A DNA stretch of 64,000 bases from Tatlockia sp. (GTDB taxonomy: Bacteria; Pseudomonadota; Gammaproteobacteria; Legionellales; Legionellaceae), in contig JACCVV010000024.1 of assembly GCA_013697955.1 (NCBI GenBank), positions 1 to 64,000 on the forward strand, read 5' to 3'. The notes beneath the pieces were generated by a model, which was not told the origin of the DNA, did not search any database, and worked only from the letters and a program-made list of their open reading frames with translations. Shown in pieces: positions 46,551-57,752 of this stretch (position 1 is the first letter of the stretch; each line of letters opens with the position of its first letter). The translations under genes and the position numbers were made by a program.

Positions 46551-47461
46551 ATGCAACAAAAACAACCTTAGGCATTCTAGCCTTTATCATCCTCATGATA
46601 GTTTTAGCTAGTATATTTACTATTACCCAAGGCCATAATGGCATCTTGCTTCGTCTTGGACGTCTGGTTGGTGATAAAGACGGTAAAACCCTGGTACTCA
46701 CTCCGGGTTTGCATATTAAAACACCTTTTATTGAAAATGTTCGTGTTTTCGATACTCGAATTCAAACCCTGGACATCAAATCTTCCCGAATTGTAACCAA
46801 GGAAAAAAAGGACGTTATAGTTGATTATTATGTGAAATGGCGCATTGAAAATCTGGCACGCTACTATACCTCAACAGGTGGTAATGAATTAAAGGCTGAG
46901 ACCTTGCTCGAACAGCAATTAAATACTTCTCTCCGAGCTGAATTCGGTAGACGCACCATCGCTGAGGTGGTTTCCGGAGGCCGTGACGATGTAATGGATG
47001 CTTTAAGGGAAAAAGCAGAACTAAGAGCCGCGGAGTTAGGGATTTCTGTTGTAGATGTACGGATTAAAGGAATAGAACTGCCAGAAAATACCTCGAACGC
47101 TGTTTATCAACGCATGCGCGCAGATATGCAAAAAATTGCGAACCGACATCGCGCTGATGGTAATGCAGCAGCCGAGGCGATTCAGGCGGCATCTGATGCA
47201 AAGGTTACTGTTCTACTCGCTAAAGCCCGTAGTGAAGCGCAGATGTTAAAAGCACATGGTGAAGCGGAAGCGTCCAAACTATATGCCCAAGCTTTTGGGC
47301 AAAATAAGGAATTTTTTGCCTATTATCGCAGTTTAAAAGCCTATGAACATAGTTTTAATAATAAACAGGATCTATTGGTTCTAGATCAAAGCTCTGCGTT
47401 TTTTGACTATTTTAAGCAAGCCTTAAATGGTCCACCCGCTAGCGCAGCAGTCAAAAACTGA
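46547..47461 (+). CDS. hflC: FtsH modulator HflC
   Basis: The 304-residue SPFH protein has an N-terminal membrane anchor (LGILAFIILMIVLASIFTI), QGHNGILLRLGRLVG, and a long coiled-coil (RADGNAAAEAIQAASDAKV...). It works with HflK to control FtsH access to membrane substrates. The four-base ATGA overlap indicates translational coupling with hflK. A terminator follows. No hisZ gene is seen between hflC and purA. Confidence 0.95.
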   Translation: MNATKTTLGILAFIILMIVLASIFTITQGHNGILLRLGRLVGDKDGKTLVLTPGLHIKTPFIENVRVFDTRIQTLDIKSSRIVTKEKKDVIVDYYVKWRIENLARYYTSTGGNELKAETLLEQQLNTSLRAEFGRRTIAEVVSGGRDDVMDALREKAELRAAELGISVVDVRIKGIELPENTSNAVYQRMRADMQKIANRHRADGNAAAEAIQAASDAKVTVLLAKARSEAQMLKAHGEAEASKLYAQAFGQNKEFFAYYRSLKAYEHSFNNKQDLLVLDQSSAFFDYFKQALNGPPASAAVKN

Positions 47462-47485
47462 TTATAATTGCCGATTTTGCTAAAT

Positions 47486-47511
47486 GGGTTAAGTACGCTT
47501 AACCCTTTTTT
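47486..47511 (+). terminator. Terminator after hflC
   Basis: GGGTTAAG (47486-47493) pairs with CTTAACCC (47498-47505) around a TACG loop, followed by a T-run. Confidence 0.85.
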
Positions 47512-47629
47512 TATTGAAGAGGCTTTAGTAGAAAGGCCGGTGCTTGGCGCCATTGAAGAGATTGTTAGACAAATTATTGAACAGGATGAGATTTAATGCG
47601 TATAACCAGTTTTTTCAGCATGCGGGTGA

Positions 47630-48979
<1,350 letters not shown>

Positions 48980-49004
48980 TTTATAACAAACGCGCATCTC
49001 ATCG

Positions 49005-49030
49005 TTAACCTCAAAGGGTTAAAGTTTTAG
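49005..49030 (+). terminator. Possible weak terminator after purA
   Basis: TTAACC (49005-49010) pairs with GGTTAA (49017-49022), followed by a mixed T-rich stretch. The stem is only six base pairs. The rest of 48980-49231 shows nothing else. Confidence 0.4.
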
Positions 49031-49231
49031 GTTTTGAATGCAAAAGGTTGTGTGAAGTCTCAAATTTTGACACTAACTCTTCTTTCTTATTAGTTGGGAG
49101 AGTTCGAAGACGTTTATTTTTTTTTAATGTATATGCTGCTCAAGTGCTTCTTGAACTTTTTAAACTATGTGGTTAAAAATGCTGTTAAAACGAAAGTTAT
49201 ATGATCAAACATTGATAAAGGAACAAGTCTC

Positions 49232-49990
49232 ATGACGTATATCACTTATAACAAAGCACTAAAAACATTTTGTTCCGAAAAAGCCAGACCCAATAATCAA
49301 AGTTCTTCGGAAACACTCAAGCGACTGGCTGATAGATTAATCAATTATATTTCGACTAATAAAGAGGTCTGTTTAACAACATTACAAGCTAACTTTATTG
49401 CTGAGGTGCCCAAAAACAAACCTTTTTTAAGTACACATCGTATTGATGTTGCGCACCATGTCGCTATTAGCGAAATTATTAATCTTATCGTTGAATTCAT
49501 GAATAATCCCAGCGAAATTAAATTTAAAGATTGGGTAAACTTCAGTGATGCGATGTGTTCAACTGAATCATCTGAAGATGATAAAGGTCGGTATACTTTG
49601 TCATCCTTTTTTTATGATGTAAAAAATAATAATGATGGTCCTAAAGGTTTATGCACAAAAGCAGATAACATTATTAGGATACTTAACTGTTGTACAAGAA
49701 ATTTAATTCCTGGTAACAGCTCTGTAAATAGAAGTATTGGACAAAGGAAAGACCCGCACTATGTGGGTATAAAAGGGAAGCCTGGACACTATGAAGAAAC
49801 CTCTTCTTCTAAAAACATATCTAAATTCTTTGCTAAACTACCTAATTGTTCGGATTATGAACCAATAACTAAACAAAGAAGTAAGGGTCCCAGCTTCTTT
49901 TTAAGTTCGAGCATTGAGTCTAAGGTGGAAGATTCATATGTAACTGAAATTAAAGTATCTCAATCAGCAAATAGACGTTTTAAAAATTAG
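49232..49990 (+). CDS. Hypothetical protein, possible type IVB effector
   Basis: The 252-residue protein has no signal peptide or membrane segment and no domain I recognise. It is Asn/Lys/Ser-rich, with ISEIINLIVEFMNNPSEIKF, LCTKADNIIRILNCCTRNL and a basic, Ser-rich C-terminal third ending SQSANRRFKN. AAGGA upstream supports the start. It lies in a three-gene accessory island between purA and ctpA. Such orphan soluble proteins in Legionella are often Dot/Icm substrates; that is inference from context alone. Confidence 0.6.
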   Translation: MTYITYNKALKTFCSEKARPNNQSSSETLKRLADRLINYISTNKEVCLTTLQANFIAEVPKNKPFLSTHRIDVAHHVAISEIINLIVEFMNNPSEIKFKDWVNFSDAMCSTESSEDDKGRYTLSSFFYDVKNNNDGPKGLCTKADNIIRILNCCTRNLIPGNSSVNRSIGQRKDPHYVGIKGKPGHYEETSSSKNISKFFAKLPNCSDYEPITKQRSKGPSFFLSSSIESKVEDSYVTEIKVSQSANRRFKN

Positions 49991-50298
49991 TGCAGACTGC
50001 TTAATTTCTCTGATAAATGAGAGATTTAAGTGAATTCACATTTGGTATTCAAATTTTTAAAGACGCTGAATTCAATTGAATGAATACTAAGGTAATCGCT
50101 ATTTAATTGATCAGAATAATTAGGGTTTTTACGGCGAACTTAATTTGAATACAGTTCATCAACAATCAAACCATAAATGCAAAGCGCTTTGTATGTATTG
50201 GGAATATTATTTAGATTTTTTTACCGACGAATTGTAACTTTCAGATTTTGATTCATGCAGCTTTAGGGCTCTCTCGTCAAGAATTAGATCTTCTTTAT
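49991..50298. other. Intergenic region of accessory island
   Basis: About 300 bases with only a short hairpin (CTCT...AGAG near 50016-50032) just after the preceding gene and no coding signal that I can support. Confidence 0.35.
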
Positions 50299-50559
50299 CT
50301 AAGGTTTGGGAGCGCAATTGCTCAATTCGTTTACCAGTTTTTCATGTATTAAAAATGCATTTTCTGACTTATTATTAGTTTTTTTGAAATGAAAGGTATA
50401 ACAGTTTAATGACTCTGAAATTTTGGTAGTACTAATTTGTTCGATTTGTCCAATATCGACCTTTGTGACTGATAAATAGTTTTCTATTTTTTCAAGAGAG
50501 TAGTTGGAAATTAATTGAAATTGATCGCTCCAGATACTTTGTTGATACAATTTTTGCAT
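50299..50559 (-). CDS. Small hypothetical protein or remnant
   Basis: An 86-residue frame (MQKLYQQSIWSDQFQLISNY...) has no recognisable domain and only a poor ribosome-binding site. It may be a real small gene or the end of a larger decayed one. Composition is Lys/Asn/Ser-rich like the surrounding accessory genes. I rate it as possible only. Confidence 0.3.
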   Translation of the reverse strand: MQKLYQQSIWSDQFQLISNYSLEKIENYLSVTKVDIGQIEQISTTKISESLNCYTFHFKKTNNKSENAFLIHEKLVNELSNCAPKP

Positions 50560-50809
50560 TGGGGATATAGAAGAATCTTAGAAGGAGCTATCAAAGTGGT
50601 GGTGAGTTTTCTTTATTTGTTTGGAGGAAATATTTGGACGTAATTTTTTGGATAAGAGACAGTTCGTTCTTGCATAATCCTCTGCGACTTTTTTGCTAAC
50701 TAGATGGTCTTTTGGTGCAATTATTATGACATGTTAACCGTGCTGTGATCTAGTTTGTCAACAAGGTACAAAAAGATAGATATAAAGTGAAAGTTATCGT
50801 AAAAAATGA

Positions 50810-52453
50810 CTATTTTTGTAAAATAAATGTTTTAAAAACCTCTTTTTTAATCTTATTTTCAGCTTTAGTCTCAATTTTTTTAGCTAAAATAATTTTTTGA
50901 ACAATCTGTAAATTTTTTTCCAGAACCTCATCAGTTTCATCTTTAGGATCGACATTTCGTAAAAATCTGTAAAAATCATCCACCCATGATTTCCTTCCTT
51001 CACCAAAAATATGTGAGTGGGCATAACAATCTTTTATGTTTTTAAAAAATCCGAGACCATCGTTCTCTTTAACAATTTTTTTGAGGATAATTAAATTAAT
51101 CCGGGTTCCAAGTTTCTGCATATAGGTAATACCGGAACTATTGGTTGGGCCATTTATTAACTCTAAGAGTTTATCCTGAAGCGATAAGCGCTTGTTGGTA
51201 AAGTTAACTCGAAAATCTTTTTTAGAATCCAAACGATTTTTAACAGCTTTTGCGTAATCGAACACTTCCTGGGCTGTTAGGACGAAAGAATCAGGAGGAG
51301 ATAAGATTTTACAAAATCCGGCTGCTAATAACCCAGACATCCCTAATTTCGAACAATTATCAGAGTAAAAATTAAAATTAATTGCTTTCTGATTAGATAT
51401 ATTTTCGGCCCAGATAAGCGCTTTTTCTAAATCAATTTCAGGGTATTCGCAACTTTTAAAAACAACCTTTTGATGCTCAAGATATTTTGAATTGTTTATT
51501 AAATTTAAAATATCAGTTTCTTTTCTTTCTAGTATGCCGGCAACAGATTTATAACTGGGTAAATGCAGCCAGTCTGTTAGTAAAGTGTGTTCTAGATTAT
51601 CAGCCGTATAAAGGCTGAAATAATGACTTTTTCCATGGGAATCACAAATATCAAGGGTTATATGGCCGAGTGAAGGGTAGCCGAATAGAGTTTTGGTCTC
51701 TTCCACTGTTTTTGAATACCAAATTCCCAACGTTATAGAGTTTGGAATAACCTCGATTTTTTCTGCGATTTCAGTTTTAATCTCACTAATAGTCCTTTTT
51801 GCTGAGTGATTTTTTTGGGAAGTAATGCTCAATACTGATTGAACAAGATCAGAATCAAGCGGTAAGTTTGAGAAATGGGGTATTTTTAATGAAGGATTGG
51901 TATCTGACAACGATCCTTCATGAATGTGCTGTTTATAACGAGATTTATAGTTCCCATCTGTTTTTAAAAAAAGATAACCTTCCGGAGGATTTAGGTTGTT
52001 TAGGTTGGTATATCTCGACAAAAGGATAAGATTGCAGCCTTTTACTTTATCTTTGAGGGATTTCAGTTTGGATTCTGTCTGTTCTACTTTATCTAAAAGC
52101 TCAACCTGAAGTTTAAAGATTCTTAATTCCTTTGCGGTGAATTTTTCATTTAAAGCAATTTTTTGATGGAATCGTCGTCTAAATTCATTAATTTTTTCAA
52201 CATAAATTTTTAATTGCCACTGGGTGTTTTCTACAAGATTTTTGTGTGCTCTTAAACGTTCATAATAATCTAATAGAGACTCTTGATCCGTTTGTTTTAT
52301 ATCAAAGGTTTTGATGCTGAATTGAGATTCATCAAAGTTTTCAATTTCCTCCCACTCTGACTTCTCCCAAGGCGAATTAGCAGAAAAACCATCAATTAAT
52401 TTGTTAAATTTAGCTAGCAATTTAAAAAAATCATGGAGTTGCTGACTGATCAT
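50810..52453 (-). CDS. Putative effector with permuted papain-like (NlpC/P60/LRAT-type) domain
   Basis: The 547-residue protein begins with about 180 residues of charged, probably coiled-coil helix (LKIYVEKINEFRRRFHQKI, KLQVELLDKVEQTESKLKSL). A central block has PSLGHITLDICDSHGKSHYF (His near residue 264) and, about 100 residues later, NFYSDNCSKLGMSGLLAAGF (Cys near 367). A GH-x-[TS]-L strand followed downstream by an NC motif is the order seen in circularly permuted NlpC/P60-like hydrolases, and Legionella effectors often carry such domains. No signal peptide is seen. The catalytic assignment is a prediction; the fold and the export are unproven. Confidence 0.65.
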   Translation of the reverse strand: MISQQLHDFFKLLAKFNKLIDGFSANSPWEKSEWEEIENFDESQFSIKTFDIKQTDQESLLDYYERLRAHKNLVENTQWQLKIYVEKINEFRRRFHQKIALNEKFTAKELRIFKLQVELLDKVEQTESKLKSLKDKVKGCNLILLSRYTNLNNLNPPEGYLFLKTDGNYKSRYKQHIHEGSLSDTNPSLKIPHFSNLPLDSDLVQSVLSITSQKNHSAKRTISEIKTEIAEKIEVIPNSITLGIWYSKTVEETKTLFGYPSLGHITLDICDSHGKSHYFSLYTADNLEHTLLTDWLHLPSYKSVAGILERKETDILNLINNSKYLEHQKVVFKSCEYPEIDLEKALIWAENISNQKAINFNFYSDNCSKLGMSGLLAAGFCKILSPPDSFVLTAQEVFDYAKAVKNRLDSKKDFRVNFTNKRLSLQDKLLELINGPTNSSGITYMQKLGTRINLIILKKIVKENDGLGFFKNIKDCYAHSHIFGEGRKSWVDDFYRFLRNVDPKDETDEVLEKNLQIVQKIILAKKIETKAENKIKKEVFKTFILQK

Positions 52454-52618
52454 ATCTACTTAAGTTTAACAATTTGTACTTTATTTTACCCCATGAATTT
52501 TAAATTCATATTAACTAGTAAAAAAAAAATTTTAAATTAGAATTATCGCATCGCTTAGTCTATTCAAAAATAAAGAATCGATTCTACAAGGCATGACAGT
52601 CGATTCTGTCGATGTGGG

Positions 52619-52643
52619 ATTAAGATTTAAGATTTAAGATTAA
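52619..52643. repeat. Short tandem repeat AAGATTT, three copies
   Basis: ATTAAGATTTAAGATTTAAGATTAATC contains three 7-bp units. It lies in the 300-bp gap between the start of the putative effector gene and the ctpA terminator; the rest of that gap is AT-rich with no gene. Confidence 0.7.
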
Positions 52644-52712
52644 TCAGTTAGTCAGGTTCTAAATTGGTTTCTTAATGAAAGATATGTAGACCATGAGAGA
52701 ATTGTAATTTTT

Positions 52713-52748
52713 GGTAAAAAAAAGAGACATGCCAAAGCATGTCTCTTT
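52713..52748 (-). terminator. Rho-independent terminator of ctpA
   Basis: AAAGAGACATGC (52721-52732) pairs perfectly with GCATGTCTCTTT (52737-52748) around CAAA. On the minus strand a run of eight Ts follows. It starts a few bases beyond the ctpA stop. Confidence 0.92.
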
Positions 52749-52752
52749 AATT

Positions 52753-54084
52753 TCAGCGGTGAGCAACTGCTAAACCTTTTAGGATAGTTAGGGCAGCATA
52801 GAGTTGATAATCTTCATGTAAAAGTGTTTTATCATCTTTTGTTGCTTCCAGAGAGGCTTTAGTTTGGTCGCCATTAATCAGGTGGCCATTTAAGTTGGAT
52901 TCGCTAAATCCTGCAAAGATGTCTGGCTTAGGTGCTGCTTTAGATACTTCTATTTCTTCGACAACGATATCAGGAGTTATTCCTTTTGCCTGAATAGAAA
53001 CGCCTGCTGGCGTATAATACAAGGCTGTTGTCAGTTTGATACCTCGTTTTTCATCAAGAGGCAATACGGTTTGTACTGAACCCTTACCAAAGCTTTGGGT
53101 ACCCAAAATGATAGCTCGTTTGTTATCTTTCAATGCACCTGCAACAATTTCTGAAGCTGAGGCTGAACCATTATTTATTAAAACAACCATCGGCGCTTTA
53201 TTTAAAATGTCTTTAGTGTTGGTAGATAAGGCAGTAAATTTTGAACCGGGCAAGCGTCCTTGAGTATAAACAATCATTTCTGGTTTGCCATTTTTATCAG
53301 CTGCCAAAAACGCGTCAGAAACTTGAATTGCTGAGTCCAAAAGACCGCCAGGATTATTTCTTAGATCAAGAATTAACCCTTTTAAATTACCGTTAGTTTG
53401 TTGCTTGAGCTGGGAAATCGCTTTTTCCATATCCTGACCGGTTAATGCCTGAAATTGAGTAATTCGCACATAACCGTAACCATCATCCAATAATTTGGAT
53501 TTAACTGATTTGATCATTATTTTTTCGCGGACAAGTGAAAAGACTAGCGGTTTGCTTTCACCTTTTCGCAACACGGTTAAATCCAGCGTGCTGCCTTCTT
53601 TACCGCGCATCAGCTCAACAGCCTCTTTAAGACTGATTCCCTGAACGGAACGACTTCCGAGTTTGATTATATAATCGCCTGCTTTAATGCCTGCTTTGAA
53701 AGCTGGTGTATCAACCAAGGGAGTAACTACTTTCACAACTCCGTCTTCCATTGTCACTTCTATGCCTAAGCCGCCGAATTCTCCACTAGTGGTGGTTTGC
53801 AGTTCTTTAAAGGCATCTTCATCAAGATAGGTTGAATGAGGATCAAGTCCGCTCAACATGCCGCGAATCGCATTATCAAATAATTCCTTATCATCCACTG
53901 GCTTGACATAATATTTTTTAATTTCACCAATTGCATTGGAAAAACGTTGCACATCTTCCATGGGGATTTGTGAGGCGCTGCTTTGATTGCTCTGGCTGCT
54001 ATCGGGAAATACTTGCGTAGGGAACAGCAGCGCTGTTGTTACTAATGTCGCCATGGCGCCAATATAAAAGCGATTTTTGTGCAT
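52753..54084 (-). CDS. ctpA: C-terminal processing protease CtpA (S41)
   Basis: This periplasmic tail-specific serine protease has about 443 residues. Signal sequence (FYIGAMATLVTTALLFPTQVF), an N-terminal helical domain, a PDZ domain (GLGIEVTMEDGVVKVVTPL through about residue 170), then the S41 catalytic domain with NNGSASASEIVAGAL (nucleophile Ser) and GTQSFGKGSVQTV (catalytic Lys). AAGGAGA lies six bases before the ATG for MHKNRF; an upstream frame adds 14 residues. The gpmI-envC-ctpA order suggests cell-wall remodelling. Confidence 0.95.
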   Translation of the reverse strand: MHKNRFYIGAMATLVTTALLFPTQVFPDSSQSNQSSASQIPMEDVQRFSNAIGEIKKYYVKPVDDKELFDNAIRGMLSGLDPHSTYLDEDAFKELQTTTSGEFGGLGIEVTMEDGVVKVVTPLVDTPAFKAGIKAGDYIIKLGSRSVQGISLKEAVELMRGKEGSTLDLTVLRKGESKPLVFSLVREKIMIKSVKSKLLDDGYGYVRITQFQALTGQDMEKAISQLKQQTNGNLKGLILDLRNNPGGLLDSAIQVSDAFLAADKNGKPEMIVYTQGRLPGSKFTALSTNTKDILNKAPMVVLINNGSASASEIVAGALKDNKRAIILGTQSFGKGSVQTVLPLDEKRGIKLTTALYYTPAGVSIQAKGITPDIVVEEIEVSKAAPKPDIFAGFSESNLNGHLINGDQTKASLEATKDDKTLLHEDYQLYAALTILKGLAVAHR

Positions 54085-54171
54085 GAGTTTCTCCTTGGGT
54101 AAGTTTGGCTCGCAGCAAGCGGCCACCTTCCGGTATCGAATTCTTTATTGCAATTTAAGTGCCAGAGGCAA

Positions 54172-55317
54172 TTATGATAACCATTCAAGTGGGGGTAATG
54201 CTTTGCCTTTACATCTTACTTCAAAGTATAGTCCGTTTTGCTTTAAACCACCGGTGTGGCCAACGGCTGCTATTTTCTCACCCTGAGAAACGTTTGTACC
54301 TTTTTGCTTAAACAAGGATTGGTTATTGGCATAGAGAGTCATGTAACCTTGACCATGATCAATTATGATTAAAAGACCATAGCCATTTAGCCAATCGCTA
54401 AAGACAACTTTACCCGGGAAAACCGCCGAAACTGGCGTTCCTTCGCCGGCAAAAAATGTCAGGCCTTGGTTCATTTTTTGTAAAGCCTGTTTGTTGATTT
54501 GCACAGGTTTAGGTAATTTCCTTCGCATCTGCGTGAAAGGTTTACTAGATTTAATGATACTTTCAAGAGCTATTGTTTTAAGTAGATTGGATAAATTTTT
54601 CTTATTGCGTTCAAATTCTGAAAGCCTATTCTGTTTTGACTGAATCTCACTAACCAGCGAATGCAGCACTTCGGTATGATAGAGTTTGGATTGCTCAAGT
54701 TTCTGCTGATTTTTACCTAATTGGGATTGTAATTGTTGTTGGCTTTTAATTTCTTCTTTTAACGCATCCTGACTAACCAGAATTTTGCGTTTAGTTGCAT
54801 CAATCTGGTCAATAATTTTCTGCCGTGATTGAATGAAATATTGATGAAAGGTTAGTAAGCGCGAAATTGCTAATGGCTCATCCTGATTGAGCAGCCATTT
54901 GAGGGGTTGATATTCACCCATCTTGTATCGAGCCAGAACATGCTCTTTTAATAGTTGCTGCTGAGCCAGCAATTGTTTATTTAGATCAGAAACTGAAAGT
55001 TGTAGGTTATTGATTTTTTTATGATTTATACTAATTTCTTGGTTGATTCTATCCAACTGATGAACAGCTTGTCCAATTTGTCTCTCAGTTCCAGAAAGTT
55101 CTTGATTCAAAACACCTCGTCTGTCATTAGCCGATGAAAGAGTTTGTCTAAGCCTAATAATTTGATTATCGAGTTCTTTTAACTTATTTTGAGTTTGGAT
55201 TAAAGTCGGGCTTTCTGCATAGATTAAAGACGTAGCAAAATATAAAAAAGTTGCTGCGAATAAATTTCCAGTCTTCCCAAGGTTTAGCCGTAGCTTATAT
55301 CTGATTTTTAAGTTCAT
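54172..55317 (-). CDS. envC: Murein hydrolase activator EnvC-like (degenerate LytM)
   Basis: The 381-residue protein has a hydrophobic N-terminal signal, long coiled coils (about residues 40-260, with LSGTERQIGQAVHQLDRI and similar), and a C-terminal M23/LytM domain. The zinc-binding residues of active LytM enzymes are replaced: LYANNQSLF instead of LYAHN, and GLYFEVRCKG instead of LHFE. This is the EnvC situation, in which the protein activates amidases rather than cutting peptidoglycan. Its start overlaps the gpmI end by 23 bases. Confidence 0.93.
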   Translation of the reverse strand: MNLKIRYKLRLNLGKTGNLFAATFLYFATSLIYAESPTLIQTQNKLKELDNQIIRLRQTLSSANDRRGVLNQELSGTERQIGQAVHQLDRINQEISINHKKINNLQLSVSDLNKQLLAQQQLLKEHVLARYKMGEYQPLKWLLNQDEPLAISRLLTFHQYFIQSRQKIIDQIDATKRKILVSQDALKEEIKSQQQLQSQLGKNQQKLEQSKLYHTEVLHSLVSEIQSKQNRLSEFERNKKNLSNLLKTIALESIIKSSKPFTQMRRKLPKPVQINKQALQKMNQGLTFFAGEGTPVSAVFPGKVVFSDWLNGYGLLIIIDHGQGYMTLYANNQSLFKQKGTNVSQGEKIAAVGHTGGLKQNGLYFEVRCKGKALPPLEWLS

Positions 55318-56848
55318 TCGTTTCTGCCAATACTATGTTGCCAGTCATTTCAATAGGTTTGTCGATACCGAAAATAGCGAGGATAGAAGGGGCTATATCG
55401 ATTAAGCTACCCTTTTCACAGTTGAATTGCCAACCTTCACCCACAAAAAGAAAGGGTACTGGCTGACAGGTATGTGCTGTATGAGCTTGCTTTGTCGCCT
55501 CGTCAAACATCGATTCAGCATTGCCATGATCAGAGGTAACTAGCAGTGAGCCGCCAACAGACTCAAGAGCTTTCCACACCTTTTTCAAGCATTTGTCAAG
55601 GCATTCGATGGCTTTTACCGTTGCATCAAAATTACCACTATGCCCAACCATATCCGCATTGGCATAGTTGCAAATGATCAGTTCATAAGCTTTGCTCTGA
55701 ATGGCATCGACAAGCGTATCAGTTAATGCCGGCGCGCTCATCTCAGGCGCTAAATCATAGGTTGAAACCAGTGGTGAGGGTATAAGAATTCGATCTTCAT
55801 TAATAAAAACGTTTTCAGAGCCACCATTGAAGAAATAAGTGACATGCGCGTATTTTTCAGTTTCAGCAATACGTAATTGATTAAAACCCTTAGTCGCAAT
55901 AATTTCACCTAAAGTATTTTGCAGGTTTATAGGTGGATAGGCACAATGGGTTGCTAAACTTTTTGAATATTGGGTCATTGAAACAAAATGACCAAGTTTC
56001 GGTGATTTTTCGCGTATAAATACATCAAAATTTTCATCAACAAAAGCTTGAGTTAGCTGGCGGGCACGATCAGCACGGAAATTGAAAAAGAAAATCGAGT
56101 CGCCATCTTCAATCGCTTTGGTTTGGCCAATTAAAGTGGGTGGAATGAATTCATCAGATTTTCCTTGTGCATAGAAATGCTTAATCGCTTCTTCAGCAGA
56201 TTGAAACTGATATTCGCTTTTTGACTTAGTTAATAAGTTGAAGACAGTACTAATGCGATCCCAGCGCTTATCGCGATCCATTGCAAAATAACGGCCGCAA
56301 ATCGATCCAATTTTGGCAACAGGATGCTGTTCCAGCTGGTGATTAAGCCTTTTTAAACTCTTTAAAGCGCTTTGGGGGGGGGTGTCGCGTCCATCAAGAA
56401 ATAAATGTAATGAAATCTGCTTGAAATTTAGGGAGGCGCAGAGTTTCAGAAAGGCGAATAAATGAGCTTCGTGGCTATGTACGCCTCCTTCAGACAGTAA
56501 TCCCATGATGTGCAGAGTTTTTCCATTCGTTTTTAATTCTTCTATGAGATTAATAAATACATTATTAATATCAAATTCACCTGTGCGAATAGTTTGGTTG
56601 ATTCGTGTGAAATCCTGATTAATAATGCGTCCTGCGCCAATATGCATATGGCCTACTTCTGAATTCCCCATTTGTAAATCCGGCAAACCTACTTCCTGGC
56701 CTGAGGCATCTAAAAGAATGTGTGGGCGAGTTTGCCACCATTCGTCCCATTGCGTTGTTTCGGCTGCAGCTATGGCATTGTGTTTGGAATCCTTATTGTA
56801 ACCCCAGCCGTCTAGGATCAAAAGGACGAGTGGTAAGTTTTTGGGCAT
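55295..56848 (-). CDS. gpmI: 2,3-Bisphosphoglycerate-independent phosphoglycerate mutase
   Basis: GpmI interconverts 3- and 2-phosphoglycerate using two Mn ions. The 517-residue protein has LVLLILDGWGYN, the phosphoserine site QMGNSEVGHMHIGAGR, DGRDTPPQSA and a distal VTSDHGNAESMFD that supplies metal ligands. It is first in the gpmI-envC-ctpA run, an order found in many gammaproteobacteria. Confidence 0.96.
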   Translation of the reverse strand: MPKNLPLVLLILDGWGYNKDSKHNAIAAAETTQWDEWWQTRPHILLDASGQEVGLPDLQMGNSEVGHMHIGAGRIINQDFTRINQTIRTGEFDINNVFINLIEELKTNGKTLHIMGLLSEGGVHSHEAHLFAFLKLCASLNFKQISLHLFLDGRDTPPQSALKSLKRLNHQLEQHPVAKIGSICGRYFAMDRDKRWDRISTVFNLLTKSKSEYQFQSAEEAIKHFYAQGKSDEFIPPTLIGQTKAIEDGDSIFFFNFRADRARQLTQAFVDENFDVFIREKSPKLGHFVSMTQYSKSLATHCAYPPINLQNTLGEIIATKGFNQLRIAETEKYAHVTYFFNGGSENVFINEDRILIPSPLVSTYDLAPEMSAPALTDTLVDAIQSKAYELIICNYANADMVGHSGNFDATVKAIECLDKCLKKVWKALESVGGSLLVTSDHGNAESMFDEATKQAHTAHTCQPVPFLFVGEGWQFNCEKGSLIDIAPSILAIFGIDKPIEMTGNIVLAETNELKNQI

Positions 56849-57025
56849 TGCTTTATCTCATTCAAAAAAAAACGATTATATAGTTAAATCAGTGTTTAAA
56901 TCCTAATTTTGTTTAACCAAAAGCCAAAATTAATCAGGTTAATTAATAAAGATTCAAGATGTACTTAATATTTTGTTTTAAAGCAGTTAGACTAGTCGCT
57001 ATTTTTGGCTGTCGGATGAACTGGG

Positions 57026-57751
57026 TTGAATGAAATAGTACCCCAACATATTGCCATTGTTATGGATGGGAATGGACGTTGGGCTCAAAGCCGCGGATTA
57101 TTAAGAATTAAAGGACATCGTGCCGGAGCTGAAGCTGTAAAGAACGTTATACGCTGTTGTTTACATCATCAAATTCCAGTTCTTAGTCTATTTGCCTTTA
57201 GCAGAGAGAACTGGTCAAGACCTGAAAAAGAAGTTGCCTTTCTCATGCAGCTGTTTTTAGAAGCACTTGGACGGGAAGTCCCGGATTTGCATCAGCATGG
57301 CATAAGGCTTCAATTTACCGGAGATCGAAGCGGCTTATCCTCAAATTTACAAGAGCAGATGCAGGCGTCAGAGCAACTAACAAAAAACAATAAGAAATTG
57401 ATTTTGAATATTGTTGTTAATTATGGCGGAAAGTGGGATCTTGTCCAGGCTATTAAAAAAATAGTTACAGAGGCAAAAGAAGGTACTCTCGGAATTGAGG
57501 ATATTAATGAGCGACTGGTTGCAGGAGCTTTAAGCACTAATGGTTTACCCGAGCCTGATTTATTCATAAGAACAGGCGGGGAGCTGCGGATTTCTAATTT
57601 TTTCCTTTGGCAACTTGCTTATACGGAATTGTATTTTGCTGACGTGCATTGGCCAGATTTCAGTGCTAATGAATTTGAAAAAGCGCTGGCTAGTTTTAGC
57701 AAAAGGGAGCGTCGTTATGGCAAGACTTCCCAGCAATTAAACGAGGCATAG
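57026..57751 (+). CDS. uppS: Undecaprenyl diphosphate synthase UppS
   Basis: UppS extends farnesyl diphosphate to the C55 carrier used for peptidoglycan and LPS. The 241-residue protein has [28 protein letters not shown] and [22 protein letters not shown]. The start appears to be a TTG at 57026, as no ATG lies in frame nearby. It heads the envelope cluster uppS-cdsA-rseP-bamA-skp. Confidence 0.95.
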   Translation: MNEIVPQHIAIVMDGNGRWAQSRGLLRIKGHRAGAEAVKNVIRCCLHHQIPVLSLFAFSRENWSRPEKEVAFLMQLFLEALGREVPDLHQHGIRLQFTGDRSGLSSNLQEQMQASEQLTKNNKKLILNIVVNYGGKWDLVQAIKKIVTEAKEGTLGIEDINERLVAGALSTNGLPEPDLFIRTGGELRISNFFLWQLAYTELYFADVHWPDFSANEFEKALASFSKRERRYGKTSQQLNEA

Positions 57752-57752
57752 A

